Assembly (NCBI GenBank): GCA_001414345.1
Contig: LLCB01000026.1
Location: 1-64,000, forward strand
DNA length: 64,000 nucleotides
Direction: 5' to 3'
Source of the DNA: Hymenoscyphus infarciens
Lineage: Eukaryota; Ascomycota; Leotiomycetes; Helotiales; Helotiaceae
The notes under the pieces were generated by a model. It was not told the origin of the DNA. It saw only the letters and a list, made by a program, of their open reading frames with translations, and did not search any database. This document shows positions 1 to 12,449 of the stretch, in pieces (position 1 is the first letter of the stretch; every line of letters starts with the position of its first letter). Made by a program: the position numbers and the translations under genes.

Positions 1-1760
1 CCCCCCCCCCCCCTTATCGACATCATGTCGAATTTCCGAGAAGACCTTAGGTCTCTCTCCGAATCAGTTCCGCCACGAGGCGTCGAGCGACCACCCCCTT
101 CCAGGGCCACCCCCCTTTTCGAAAGACCCTCTGAACCCTCTCTGACCCGCAACCGCACGCCGAAACAACAAGGGCTTAGCCCCTAAAGACAACCTTCCCA
201 AATTCGGACGATATGCGGATAATAGGCGGACGAGATAGAGGCAAAAGAACACAAAGGACAAACGATCGGTTAGAGAGATGGAGGACAAAATTACAAGCGA
301 ACTCCAAAGTCAACAAACTTAAAAAGAATACCCCTCCATCCAGCTCCGAACCCTCACCGATCCGACCCTTGTTCGAACCCTCCTTTGCTTTTCAAAAAGC
401 CTGAATTCAGACCTCTTTCGCTCACGGGCCCCTGCCCCTGATGCCTTCCTACCACTTCCCAACCCTCGAATCGGATACGAATCGGTCGAAATACGCTTTC
501 CATTAGGACAAAACTTAGAAGCGAGCTCTTAGCTGAGTTATTGCTGTTAATCCTGACCGAACATTATCTAACTCGACTCTGAACTTCCCTTGAACTGAAA
601 GACTACGGTTATAGACCGAGTCCTAGCTGGTATAAAGGTTGAAAGGTTGAAAGAGATAGAAGTGGAATTAGGATAAGATTATGCTAAAGAAACTTTTACC
701 GACTTTAAAAGGTTGCTTTTCGAGTATAGCCATACTTAGGGAGATACTAGAATCGGAACACTTCTTTTATATATAGGATACACCTTAGTTCAGCTCTGAG
801 CTCCCCACGATCTAACAGCGACTCTTCTTTGAAATCAGAAGATAACGAATAAGTCCTTAAGTACCCCGATTTAGACTCGAATTACTAAAGGGAACGAGGC
901 GGCCTACGGGCCTGAGCAATATAGTTATACGACTACATACCTATATTTGAACTTAGATGTTGTCGTACCTGAAACTGTACCCCTTTTTGTTGTCTTGAAC
1001 TTCGGACAGCGTTTTTAACATTCGGTAACAACTTCGCCTTTGACTAGCTGAAACCCTACCGACTCTAGTAAGGAGTCTTTCTTACATTCCTACTTTCTTT
1101 TACTTCTGGCTAGGCCAGAAGTTCTTTTTTCATTTGAATTCTTCGAATTAGATACGAATTAGTATACTCTTGAAGTGAACTCTTAGCTAAGACATTACTG
1201 TCACCTATAACGTTACCTCTTAATATTCACTTCTAACTCTACTCTAAATTTACCTTCAAGTTTTAAATTTTTATTTTAAACTTTTTTAGACTTATACTCT
1301 TTTAGCGAATACTTGCTTTTGATATTAAAGGATTAGAAACAAAGTCTCTTTATAAGTATCTATAGTCATAATTTAGAACCTATCTTAACATCTCGCTTAC
1401 GATAATTTCAATAAACAAAGCATCTATAAACTCGGGTTAGCTATAATTCAGACCCTAACCTTCTCGCTTATAATAAATACAACAAATGTAACACTTATAC
1501 TATCCCGATTCAACCCTAAATAATAAGAGATAGAAGACTCAGGACAAGTCTTTTTTAAGAGAGGGGGATATAACGGCATACTGTCCTATATAGCCGAGAT
1601 TACATAGCATATGCCGTGTTTCAGTAGTTGTTGTCTTACATTGTCTATTTTAGAAAGGTTACGTACGTCTGAGCTTCCAGACGTACTTCGTAGGTTCGGG
1701 CTTTTATATTAGCCGACGTATGTCGTTGTTCGGTTTCGTACCTCTTATATATTAGCATCG
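1..1760 (+). mobile_element. Partial copy A of a non-autonomous LTR retrotransposon
   Basis: The window opens in a C tract. The following 1.5 kb is plainly homologous to 26,690-28,023, sharing for example the stretches around 440-560 and 26,890-27,000. It ends in an LTR-like block that starts at 1569 with tataacggcatactg. No coding frame is supported; the short ORFs at 64-404 lie in the C-rich and leader part and are not credible. The copy is less AT-rich than the block to its right, so it is milder in RIP damage. The left end is outside the window. Confidence 0.7.
1569..1760 (+). repeat. LTR-like 3' end of copy A, truncated
   Basis: It begins tataacggc, matching the LTR starts at 24377, 25794, 25863 and 28024 once C-to-T changes are allowed (the ancestral start is TGTAAC-type). 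It shares the internal stretch at about 1640-1665 (tctattttagaaaggttacg) with the LTR of the complete copy at 28,100. Similarity fades near 1760, where the next, older AT-rich element begins. Confidence 0.55.
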
Positions 1761-2799
1761 TTTAGAGCTATCTTCGCTCTTTATCTTTAGTTTTCGCGTT
1801 AATAACCACGAATAGACTACTTCTCTACTCTACTCCTGCCTTGTTATTACACTAATTACTTTAAAGAATATAGCTTCCTATTAAGAATAACCTTTAGAAG
1901 AGCGTATAAAGAATTTCTGATTTAAGTCGGTTAATAATTATATATATACTTATATAATATCTTAAATAAATACTTATAAACCTAGAAGTATTATAATAAG
2001 TATAAGGATTATTCTCTAGCTTACTCTCTAAATTATAGACGCTTAAGTGAGTACTAGTAACTTTCTAGTATTATTATATACTTAGATTACTAATCTTAAC
2101 TTCGTAAAAGTAAGTACTATACCTTTAAATTTAATATTATTTATAAAGCGTAATTTAAATATTCTAGTATTAGAAGGTAACTTCTTCTAGGTAATAATCT
2201 TAAAAACACCTTAATTAGTTAATCTATTAATTTCCTTTTATTATAATTTAATATATACTATACTATTATTAGCTATAAATACTTTAATATTATAAGGTTC
2301 GCTTAAATTAGTAAGAAAAGTTTTAATATCTTTAAGAGTAATATAGTCGAAATCGTCTATAAAAGTGTTTAACTATTAGAATAATACTTTAAAAGACTTA
2401 TTTAGAGGCCTTAGATACTTTCAGAGCTATCTACGTCTACGCTTCTAGAGAGGTTCTAGTAAGAGTTCTAGAATATTAGTATTTTAATAGATTTATAACT
2501 AACAAAGTCGGTATTAGAGAGAAGGTAAATATTGTTTAATATCTTAGTTACCTTAGTCTACTTCTTACCTACTCTATTACTTAAAAGTTCTCTCTTTTTT
2601 ATAGAGTTATAGTGTTATTTTAGACAGTGTTATACTAGAAACTTCCTTAGTTACTAGTGCTATTCTAGAAGTTTTAGAAGTTTTAATAAAGTATAGCTTT
2701 ATAACTATAGATTAAAACTTTATAGAGCTACTTAGTAGTACTATAATATAGTTCTTATTCTTAATTTCTTAAAAGATAAAAGGTCTTATTTAAGACTTT
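1761..2799 (-). mobile_element. Left fragment of the oldest RIP-mutated retroelement
   Basis: Very AT-rich sequence almost lacking CA/TG dinucleotides and full of TA, the classical RIP product. It directly abuts the Gypsy element, and the 5 bp acttt at 2795-2799 are the target-site duplicate of 18674-18678. It is therefore the other half of the element that continues to the right of 18,678. By position it should hold the pol region downstream of the integrase (RT side) on the minus strand. I could not confirm a motif here, so the assignment rests on the junction. Confidence 0.45.
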
Positions 2800-3014
2800 T
2801 ATAACGGCACGAAATACATACTATAGGAGAAGAGGTATATAGGAGTACGTTTAAGACTAAATAACGTAAGTAGATATAAGGCTCTAATATAGAAGAAAAT
2901 AATAACTATCTCTCTTCTATATCGAATATAAACGTCTATATATAAGAGTTTAGAAGCTTCTAAGTTCTAATAATAATAATAACTAAGCTCTATCTAATAT
3001 AGCTAATACTAAAT
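2800..3014 (-). repeat. Gypsy LTR, distal copy, part 1 (interrupted)
   Basis: It aligns base for base with 18179-18393, differing almost only by C/T and G/A. It is interrupted after 3014 by the Copia element. The last five bases, taaat (3010-3014), are that element's target site. Confidence 0.92.
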
Positions 3015-3189
3015 TGTCACGGGACAAAGGTAGGTTAGACAAAGGATCACCTGATGATCCCTACCTTTTAAGCGAGGAGCATGGTATTTAAAGCCTTATG
3101 CTCTCCTCTATAGTTCTAGGAATTAAGTATCTACTTTAACTTTACTTTGCTTATCCTATGCTCTTAATATAGCTTCTATAATCATTATA
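3015..3189 (+). repeat. Copia 5' LTR (175 bp)
   Basis: Starts TGTCACGGGACAAAGG, a start common among fungal Copia LTRs. It is the less mutated of the two LTRs at its 5' end. Every difference in the first 16 bp from the 3' LTR (TATTATAAGATAAAGG) is C-to-T or G-to-A, which fits RIP. The 3' end reads cattata where the 3' LTR has cgccata. Confidence 0.93.
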
Positions 3190-3289
3190 GTTATAAGCCT
3201 AGTTAGTAGATAGGATACTACTTCTACTATACTAGTTATATTAGCTTTATCTTCTTTTTATCTATTCTTATTTTCTTTTTAAGAGCGTT

Positions 3290-6200
3290 ACTTTTATAAT
3301 AGTAAGCTTACTCTCAACTAAAAAGGTCTTTTTTACTAACTAAAACTCATAGCTTATATAGTATAACTACTTCTTTTATATTACCTACTAAGAAAGAGTC
3401 TAGGAATACTTTAATCTAAATAGCTCTAATACTAAGAACGCCGACAAGCTTAAAAGACTCTATCTTATAATCGAATAGGCTATACTCGATAAGAATATTA
3501 GACTCGAAGAAGCCTAGCTTATAGTAAATAAAGCTTAGAATATACTCTTAGTAGCTTAATATATTAGAAGAGATCTACTAGAACTACCTCTCCTAGTATT
3601 AGTCAACAACGTTAAAGAGGACTTTAAAGATAATATTAAAAGATATACTTTTAAAATTAATAAGCTTTATACTATATAAGGTAAGATATGTAAAGTTAGC
3701 TCCTAGGTAGAGAGTACTATAGACGAGTCTATACTCTTAGAAGCTTAATCCTTACTTAAGTACGCTAAGAAATTCGCTCTCTAGGACCTAATTTAAAAGC
3801 TTAAAAGTAACTTAGTACTAATATTAGAAAGCGTAGAAGATATAGTATATATAGAATACTAGAATATACTTACTTAAACTAAATCGAGGTCTATAAACCT
3901 TAATCGCTAGTTCTTTAACTAGAAACGCTATTATAATTAAGTAAAAAATTTTTAACTTTTAGAGATTAAGAGTCTACTTATAGTAAAGGACTTCCTAGAT
4001 ATAGTTTACTAAATTACTCTTACTTAGGTAATAAGTTAAAAGATATAGTTAATTAATAATATAGAGTTTAAGAAAGGAGTTATATTACTTAATAATCTTA
4101 CTAAAATGTTTTTAAGAATCTTATATAAACACTTTATATTAAAGACTAGTAGGAAGGCTAGTAAGATGTTTTCTATTCTTAGAAATAAAAGCGATAACCT
4201 ATCTAATTCTAAGAATAGAGCCTAAAATAAGAGTTTTAATAATAAGAAATGTCTATATAAGACTAGTTAAGGATACTTTTAGAAACCTATTAACTACTAA
4301 ACCTTAGAATTCGTACTTACTAGAAAGTATAATCCTACTCTTAATAATCTCTTAAATAATAAGGAGTTAAAAGAGATTATATAGTACTTAAGAGCCCCTT
4401 TCTAAATAGACCTCTAAAAGAAACTAATTAAAAAGTTCTTTATAGTATAATCTAAGTTTAGAAAGGGATCTATAAGCTTTACTTAAAAGTTATTAAAATA
4501 CCTTATTAGGAATATAAGTACTATAATCTTATCTCTAGAGCTTCTAACTAATCTAAAAAGAATAAACTAAGCTTTAAAATAGGGAATCTATACTTTCTTA
4601 GCTAAATATACTAGATACTCTCTTATAGATTTAATACTCTTTAATAACTATAGAGTAGTCTATCTTATTAATAGTAAGAATATGCTCGTCTTAGGAACTT
4701 TTAGACACTCTAATAATATAGTAGAATTAAGAACAACTAGTATTCTAATTAGTAGAATAAGAATAAGAGTTATAAAGAACGTTCTTAGAAGTAAGAGAGG
4801 AAGTAACTTAGTAGATCTAATACTTACTAATATTACTATTATTAAGGGTTTTTATTCTAATATTATCTTAGAAGTATATATTAGAGAATCTAGAGTATAG
4901 TATAATAAGTATAACTATTTATTACGCTTTAGACCTATAAAGAACAGTATAGTTATTAAATCTTTAATTTATATAGTAAACTTAGTCTTATTTAAATACA
5001 ACCTTATTAATAACTATACTAAGTTCTAAAACCCCTAAGCTATATTTACTTTAATATACTTAATACTCTCTAAAAAGATTAATAAACGCTTTTATAAGAA
5101 GATAAGAGACTATGCTAAACTAAGAAGCGATTTAGTAGAAATTTAATATAGAAGATTAGGATATCTAGGATAAGAAGCTCTTAAAGCTCTAGTCTAGTTA
5201 GTAAAGAACGTGAAAATTATAAGTATTAAATAAGCGAAGTACTTATACTATACTATTACTTATACTTAAAACATAGTTTTAAGATATATCTTTAAGAATA
5301 GGAGTATATAACTATTCTAGTAGTACTTATAAGATCTATTTAACTTCTTAACTAGATATAATAGAGCTAAATAGCTCCTCTTAATAAAAGAGGAGTATAG
5401 TAGAAAGCTCTTTAGATTTATAATAATAAATAAGAGAGGAGAAATAGTATTTAAGAAGCTTAAGAACTTTAAAAGATAGGTTAGATAGTAATATAGTCTT
5501 TTAATTTATAAGCTTAAGTATAATAATAATAAATTAATAATCTTATAGTATAGTACCTTAGAATATACTTTATAGGCTACTAAAATTAGAATAAACCTAG
5601 AGCTTATACTAACTTATACTTATAAGTTAAATAGAGAGGTAGAGAGAGTAAGATAAGAAGTAATTATATACTTAATTAAAATATTATCTACTACTAACTT
5701 ACTATAACACCTCTAGACTAAGTCGACTATAGCTAGAATCTAGCTCTATAATATAAGTCTTAACTAAAGAAATAAGTTTAAGATACTAAATAAGATACTC
5801 TTATTATAGTTTAATAATTATTTCTATTAGTATAATCTAAAGTTTAAGAACTTAGTAATAAAAGACCTTAGACTAGATTAGAATAGAATCTATGTTTATA
5901 AGTCTAGAGCTTATCTACTAAAAAAGGAGAGAGAGTAAGAAGTTAAAAAGAGAGCCTTTAAAGTTAATCTTAGAGCTTATATAGGTTATTTAGTTAAGTA
6001 TATCTTATTAAATATCTACTATATCTAGGTTTTATAGCTTAATTAAGTTATTATAACTTAAAACGTTATATTTAATAAAGAAATCTTTTATATACTAGAA
6101 TATGAAAAGGTAGAATAATAACCTATTATAATTACTTATATAGTAGTATAGTATATAGTTAAGTAGGAGTAATAAGACGTTAAAGCCTTACTTAAAAGTA

Positions 6201-8620
6201 TTAATATATATAAAATAGAGAGTATAAGAAAACTAAAACTAGGAGCTTAACTAGTAAGAGATATCTTATCTAAAGCTACTAATATACTAAGTAAAGCTTT
6301 AATTAACTAGAACTCGAGAGTAAAGCTAGAAAAAGGAGATATAATCTCTTCTAAGTTTAGACTTCTATTACCTAGAGTAATACCTAAACTTAAAAGTATA
6401 CTAGGATAAGTTATAAGCTCTTAAAATAAGTAAAATATAAGAATCTTTTAATAAACTATAAGACTCTTCTAATAAGCACTTATAAGATTCTCCTAACTAT
6501 AAAATAATACTAAAAGTATAAAAAGCTTAAGTAGTCTACTAATTAGGATAAGTAATAAAATACTAAAGAGAATCTCCTAATAAAATAGAGAGAGTAGGCC
6601 CTTCTAATAATAAAGCAATATATAAGAAAGAACTCTTAATATACTAGTTCTAGAAACTTCTAATATAAAGTTAACTAAGAAGTAGAGAATAATAAATATA
6701 GAAAGTAAAAACCTAAAAAAGCCTAAGATAAAGTAAGAGTATATAAAGAAAGTATATCTACTTATATTAAGAAAGAGTAGAAGAGGTTAACCTAGAGAGG
6801 AGGATACTAGGGATATAATAATCTCTACTCTACTAGTTATATTAATTAGAACAGAGCCTTAATAGGCTATTCTAGAATATTTAAATTATTTCTTTAGTAC
6901 TTTTTAGCCTTTATTAGAGAGTATAGTATTAAATAGAGAGGACTTATAAAATATCTACTATATTATTATAGTAGTAATAATAAGAGAAGAAACGCCTTTA
7001 AAGCCTAGATATCTATGTCTTTATTAATTAAAACTACTAAAAAAGCTAAAATTATAGAGAGAACTTATAAACTATCTACTTAGTAAGTACTTTAAAGACG
7101 ATTTAGAGCTTAAAATTAAGAACCTAGAGAAAAGAAAATACTAGTATATAATTAAAAGATAAAACGCTAAAACGAAACTATTACCTCTAAAGTAGGTATT
7201 TACGTATAAATATAACTCTATAAACTATTTAATTCAATACTAAGCTTAGCTTATAGTTAGAGGTAATCTCTAATAAGAGAATACTATCCTTTTAATATAT
7301 ACTACTATACTTATAATAAGATTATTCTAAATAGCTATAGTAATAGCTACTAGATTTAACCTAGAGATTAAGTAATATAATATTATAAACGCGTTCGTTA
7401 ACATAGAAAGGGATATAAGAGCTCCTTTAATAGCTTACTAACTTCTAGACAGATATTAATAAAAGGGACTATATATTAAATTAGATAGAGTACTTTATAG
7501 ATTAAGAGATTCCCTAGCTCTATAGTTTAAATACTTTATAACTATTTTTTAAGAATATAGCTTAATACCTTGTTTAAAAGAGCTCTATATTTATATAAAT
7601 CTTCTAAAAAAGGTTTTTATAATCTTTTATATAAACAATATATAGATAATATATTATTAAGACAACGTATTTCTAATAAGAGTTATAACAGATAAACTAA
7701 AGCTTTTATATAAACTATACTTACTTAGTAATATAGAATAGTATCTTAGAGTAAAAGTCTATAAGGATAGAGTATAGAAAAAGACATAGCTCTTTTATAA
7801 TATATATATTAAAAGAGTTATTAAACAATTTAAGCTTATTAATAGAGATTATCTAAGTATACTACTTCTAATATATAAACTAAAAAAGAATTAAGAAATA
7901 GCGAAACCTACGTTTATAAAGTTCTATTAAGAGAAGATAGGTTTAGTACTCTATATAGTAATTATAATATAACTAAATGTTATATTTACTACTTCCTAGC
8001 TTTTATACTTCTTAACTAACCTAAATAATAAATATATAGCTATAATAGATTAGTATATTTAATACTTATTTAAGATAAGGTTTTTAGGAATTATATATAA
8101 GAGAGAGCTTAGAGGTATATAACTAGTATTTACTTTAAATATATTATATACTAATAATCTAGAAACTTAAAGATCTTTTAATAGATATATAATATTATTA
8201 TTTAGTAGACTTATAACTTAGAGAGCTTTATAATAAGATATAATTATAATATTAATAATAGAAGCTAAGCTCTTAGAAGTAAAGTAGCTAGGTATAGAAA
8301 CAATAGCGTTAAAGCGTCTTTTTAAAGAACTATAGCTTAATTTAGATAAGATGTAGAATATATTTTATAATAATTAATAAACTATTTAATTAATTACTAA
8401 GGAAAATAAGAGAATATCTATAAAGCTTTAATATATAGATATCTAGAATATATAGCTTTATTAGAAGTACTAGAAGAGATCTTTCTAGGTTACTTATTTA
8501 CTAATAAATAATATACTAGTAGATAGACTTATAAAAAACTTATCTAAGTAAAAATTTAAATATTTTAAAGCTTTACTTAATCTCTAGAACGCTTATTTAC
8601 TTAGTAAAATACTTTCTTAA
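3290..8620 (+). pseudogene. Copia gag-pol polyprotein, RIP-degraded
   Basis: No continuous frame remains, but the order of domains is legible. The stretch at about 5,137-5,260 reads as GAG-pre-integrase (YRRLGYLG, ancestral WHRRLGHLG-like). The stretch at about 5,590-6,080 reads as integrase core and its C-terminal side. At 7,625-7,639 the RT catalytic motif reads FYINN, the G-to-A version of YVDD. At about 8,240-8,600 the RNase H and pol tail can be read, including LFKEL and KRSF-VTYLLTNN. Internal stops fall at expected Q and W codons. The short open frame at 4682-4900 is part of this polyprotein. It cannot encode an active enzyme. Confidence 0.88.
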
Positions 8621-8996
8621 AATATAAAAGTATACTAAATTTTAGGTTAAAACCGTATTTTTAGGTTAAAAACGCTCTTTTAGAATAGTAAATAACGTTC
8701 TTTATTATTTTTTATATATTATTATACTTTATTTTATTATTTTACTTATATATTTTTAAGAAGTTTTATTCTTTTTTATATTATAATTATTTAGAAGTAT
8801 TATAAGCTTATTTTAGATTTTATTTATTTATTTAATTATTATATACTTAGTAATTAAGTACTATAAGACCCTTCTAAGAAGTGCTACTAAATATAAATAT
8901 AAAGTTTTAAAGGAACTAACTACTACTATATAAACGTAAAGTATACTAACTAACTAATAGTGCTTCTTCTAACGCTTAGAAATAGTTTTACTAAAA

Positions 8997-9274
8997 GTAG
9001 TAAGTACTATACCTATTTTATTAAGAGTATTACTAAGATTAATACTATTAAACTTATTATTACTATTATTATTCTTAGACTCTTTACTCTTAGAAACATC
9101 CTTCTTATACTTATAGCTTTTTAAAGAACGCTTAGAATAGTTATTAGTAAGCTTTTTAGAAGATAACTTCTTAGAAACTAACTTTATAAGAGTAGTTTTC
9201 TTTAAAATAGTCTTTCTTAGAATAGATTTTAGAACGGATTTTTTAAGATAGCTTTTTAGAAGAACCTTTAAAAG
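8997..9274 (-). pseudogene. Antisense Lys/Ser/Asn-rich frame inside the Copia element
   Basis: Between the end of pol (8,610) and the 3' LTR, the minus strand has about 92 codons without a stop, surrounded by RIP stops. It is very rich in K, S, L and N (for example SYKYKKDVSKSKESKNNN). The next upstream codon in frame is TAA, as expected from a mutated CAA. No family recognised. It may be a remnant of an extra antisense ORF of the element, or chance openness in AT-rich DNA with many AAG/TCT codons. The composition argues for a once-coding low-complexity basic protein, but only weakly. Confidence 0.3.
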
Positions 9275-10616
9275 CTTTTAGATAGACTTTTACTACTTAG
9301 AGGAGGAGGTATTGTCTTTACTATAAATAGTAGAACTCTTATAAGAAGTACTCTAGCTCTTAGCTTAACTATAAGTATTAGCTCTTATAAGTAGAGTACT
9401 ATTTAAAGTAGAAGTAATAAAAGAAGTACTCTTAAGAATACAGTTACTATACTTTAAAACCTTAGGAGTATTACTATCTAGCTTATTATTAGAAGTAGGA
9501 CCTTAAAAACTATTAAGCTCCTTATAGTAATAAGTATAATTTAGAACTAAGGATAACTAAGAGCTTCTAAAACCTTATTTAAGTCTTATATAGATTATAC
9601 TATATAACTTCTCTTACTCTTAAATTTATAAAATTAGCTAAGGAAATAAAATAAGAAGTAGAAGACTAACTAAATAAAGCTCTATATAAACTTTATTATT
9701 AATATTAGTCTAATATTTCTTAAGATTTTTAGTTAAAGTAATTATAAAAAGGAGATAGATACTTAATAATACTTTATAAGAATGTCTAATAGTATAGTTA
9801 AAACAGTGTATAACTTTTTTAGATTCTATATTATAGTAATAACTAGTCGATTTACTAGCTACTATAGAAGTAATATAGCCTTTATAAAGAGCTTCTTAAA
9901 AATTCGAAATATTATAATAAGCTTTCTTAATAAGAGGCGTAATAAATAAGCTCTTACTACTAACGGTTAGGTACTTAACGTTATTACTAGGAAGTTTATT
10001 CAAGAGCCTAGTATTAATAGCTAGAAGCTTCTTAGAAAGTTTTTTAGGTTTAAGACTATCTTTAAAGGCGTAATATTAATTAGAGCTTATAACTACTAAC
10101 TTCTCTAGCTTATTCTTAGAGACGTTAATAGTATAAAATCTACTAAGTATAATAGCTTAGAGTATAACTAGACTAGAAGAGAAAACATATAAGGGATTTA
10201 ATATTTAATATTCTTATATAGTTAGCTAAAGTATAGAATAAAGATTAATATACTTAAAAGAATAACGCCTAAGTTCTAATCTATTAATTATATATTTAAC
10301 GCTTTTCTTATTATCTTTATAAACTTTAGCTTTATAATATTTATAGATAAGTATAGGGTTATTACTTATAAGGGTCTTACTATCTAGAAGATAAGAGATC
10401 TAAGAGAGAGGCTATTTTAGTTAATATAAGAGCCTAAGAAAGGTAAATATAAGCTTTATACTATAGTCTTTTATTAGATAGCGTGTACTATAGTAGTCTA
10501 GCAGCGGCGAGAGAGTTTTAAGGAAGTTATAAAAAGAAAAGAAAGAGTTTAGGTTATTAAATCTATATATATAATAAACAACGCTTTCCTAATTAAGAAA
10601 GGTTATTTAAGAGGTA

Positions 10617-10791
10617 TATTATAAGATAAAGGTAGGTTAGATAAAAGATTACTTAATAATCCTTACCTTTTAAGTAAGAAGTATAGTATTTAAAGCCTTA
10701 TACTCTCCTCTATAGTTCTAGGAATTAAGCATCTACTTTAACTTTACTTTGCTTATCCTATACTCTTAATATAGCTTCTATAATCGCCATA
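10617..10791 (+). repeat. Copia 3' LTR (175 bp)
   Basis: Same length as the 5' LTR and aligned throughout without a gap. It is preceded by a purine-rich stretch (about 10,595-10,616) that may be the polypurine tract. The TSD taaat follows at once, then the remaining part of the Gypsy LTR. Confidence 0.92.
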
Positions 10792-10796
10792 TAAAT

Positions 10797-11076
10797 AATA
10801 AGAGCTAAAAAGCTAAATATATAACCTTTAATCCTTTAAAAAGCTAAACATATAATATCTAAACCTTAATCCCTTCTATATATAAATATTAGATATTAAT
10901 ACCTTTAGTACTTCGCTTATATAAGTATTAGTTATTCGTAATCTCGGCTCTAGAGATATTAAGAGTATTAGTAGTACTTAGAGGTATCGACAGTTTCATA
11001 AATACTAATAATTTAGAATAGTGCTATTATATAATAAGTACTATTATATAATAATCTAGGATAGTATACTATTATA
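10797..11076 (-). repeat. Gypsy LTR, distal copy, part 2
   Basis: Continues the LTR interrupted at 3014 and aligns with 18394-18673. Both end tagtatactattata. On the minus strand this is the element's 3' LTR. Confidence 0.92.
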
Positions 11077-11652
11077 TCCTCTCTCCTTTAAAAAGACTCG
11101 TCCTAAGTCTTCGGTTATTAATCGACATAGTATCGAGTCGATCAGAGTATTATTTATCTCTTTATTATAAAGAATGTAATTTATCTACTATTATAGTATC
11201 TAGTAGTTAGAGTAGGGTTAATAGCTAGTAGTATTATTATTTAAGAGCTAATTGCTCTTTATTTACTATTATATACTATATAATAATAGAATATAAATAG
11301 AAGAGAAGCTAATAATTAGCTAGTAGATAGAAAGCGGTATACTATTATAGAGTTATCGTATTCTTACTATTATTATATATTATAATAGTAATTATTAAGT
11401 AATAAATAACAATTATAAAGTAATAGCTATTATTATAAGTAGTATATTAATAGATAACTTTTCCTCGATTCTAACTTCTCTTCTTCTTTTCTTTTTATCT
11501 AAATAATATAAATAGTAAGAATACCTTCTAATTAGGTATATTCTTATATACTAACTTATCTTCTTAGAATATATATATTATATATATATATATAAAAGTA
11601 AGTTCTTCCCTTCTTAATTAGACCTAATTCGAGGCTAATCTAATATAGTAAA

Positions 11653-12420
11653 ATGCCTCTTCTATATCCTTCTAGTACGCTTCTAGCTACCTACTAAGTC
11701 TACTACGTTTAGTACTTTTAGGTAAAATCTTAGAATAGAGATTATATATACGCTTTTAAGAAGCTAAAGTTTAAGAAGTATAGGTACTATGTAAAGTAGA
11801 ATACTATATATATCCTAGTAAGTTTAATCTTAAATATATACTAAATTCGTTCTAACTTAGGTAGTTATCGTAGTTTATAGAGAAGAAGTTTAGTAAGCTT
11901 AAGCTTAAGAAGGAGAAGAGGGAGATTAAGAAGGCTATTAAAGCCTTAGATAAAGTATTAGTTGTTACTAGTATAAAGGTATTAAAGAATAGTTTAAAGG
12001 TATAGTTTACTCTCTTAGAAGAGACTTAGACGCTTTATACTAAGGTTATTATAAGTATCTCTTACTTATTAAAGAGGTTTTAGTTACTAATATTTAATAG
12101 TTCTTATACTATATTATAAAGAGTAGAACCTCTGTCTAAACCTAGGTTTAGGTTCTCTTTAAGGCCTACTTAAAGAGTTTATAAGCGTCTCTCTTAAAGC
12201 TAGTTATAGAAGGTTACTAAGGTAAGAAGCGTTCTTATAAGAAGGAGGTAGTAGAAGAAGAGCTAATTTAAGCTTCTTACGCTTAGAAGAGTAGAAAGGA
12301 GGATAATAAGTTAGAGAAAGGAGAGGCTATAGCCTAGAGAGAGTTAATAGGTCTTATTTTAGTAGTAACTCAGTCTTAGTTCTTTACTTTATTAACTTTA
12401 AACATTCCTACTAGTTAGTA
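11653..12420 (+). pseudogene. Extra reading frame opposite to Gypsy pol, possibly intron-bearing
   Basis: It lies between the end of Gypsy pol and the 3' LTR but on the opposite strand. It starts ATG-CCT-CTT-CTA and can be read (with RIP stops) into a basic, coiled-coil-like segment at about 11,888-12,000 (KKFSKLKLKKEKREIKKAIK). The two open parts are in different frames, joined by a stretch at about 11,818-11,864 that starts gtaagt, contains ttctaac and ends in tag, like a fungal intron. A second frame change occurs near 12,225. No family recognised. It may be an antisense accessory ORF or a captured host gene. Confidence 0.4.
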
Positions 12421-12449
12421 TTTTATCTTAGGTTTTTATTATAAGTTCC

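Larger units (their letters stand above)
3015..10791 (+). mobile_element. Copia (Ty1-type) LTR retrotransposon, RIP-inactivated
   Basis: A 7,777-bp element with 175-bp LTRs at both ends and the perfect 5-bp TSD taaat (3010-3014 and 10792-10796). It lies inside the Gypsy LTR. Domain order on the plus strand is gag, GAG-pre-integrase and integrase, then RT and RNase H, which is Copia order. Pol ends near 8,610. About 2 kb of extra sequence follows before the 3' LTR, which is long for a fungal Copia element. All frames are interrupted by TAA/TAG in positions typical of mutated Gln and Trp codons. Confidence 0.94.

Noticed and set aside
4682..4900. 72-codon plus-strand ORF taken as a gene
   Set aside because: It is only a short stop-free part of the RIP-broken Copia polyprotein.
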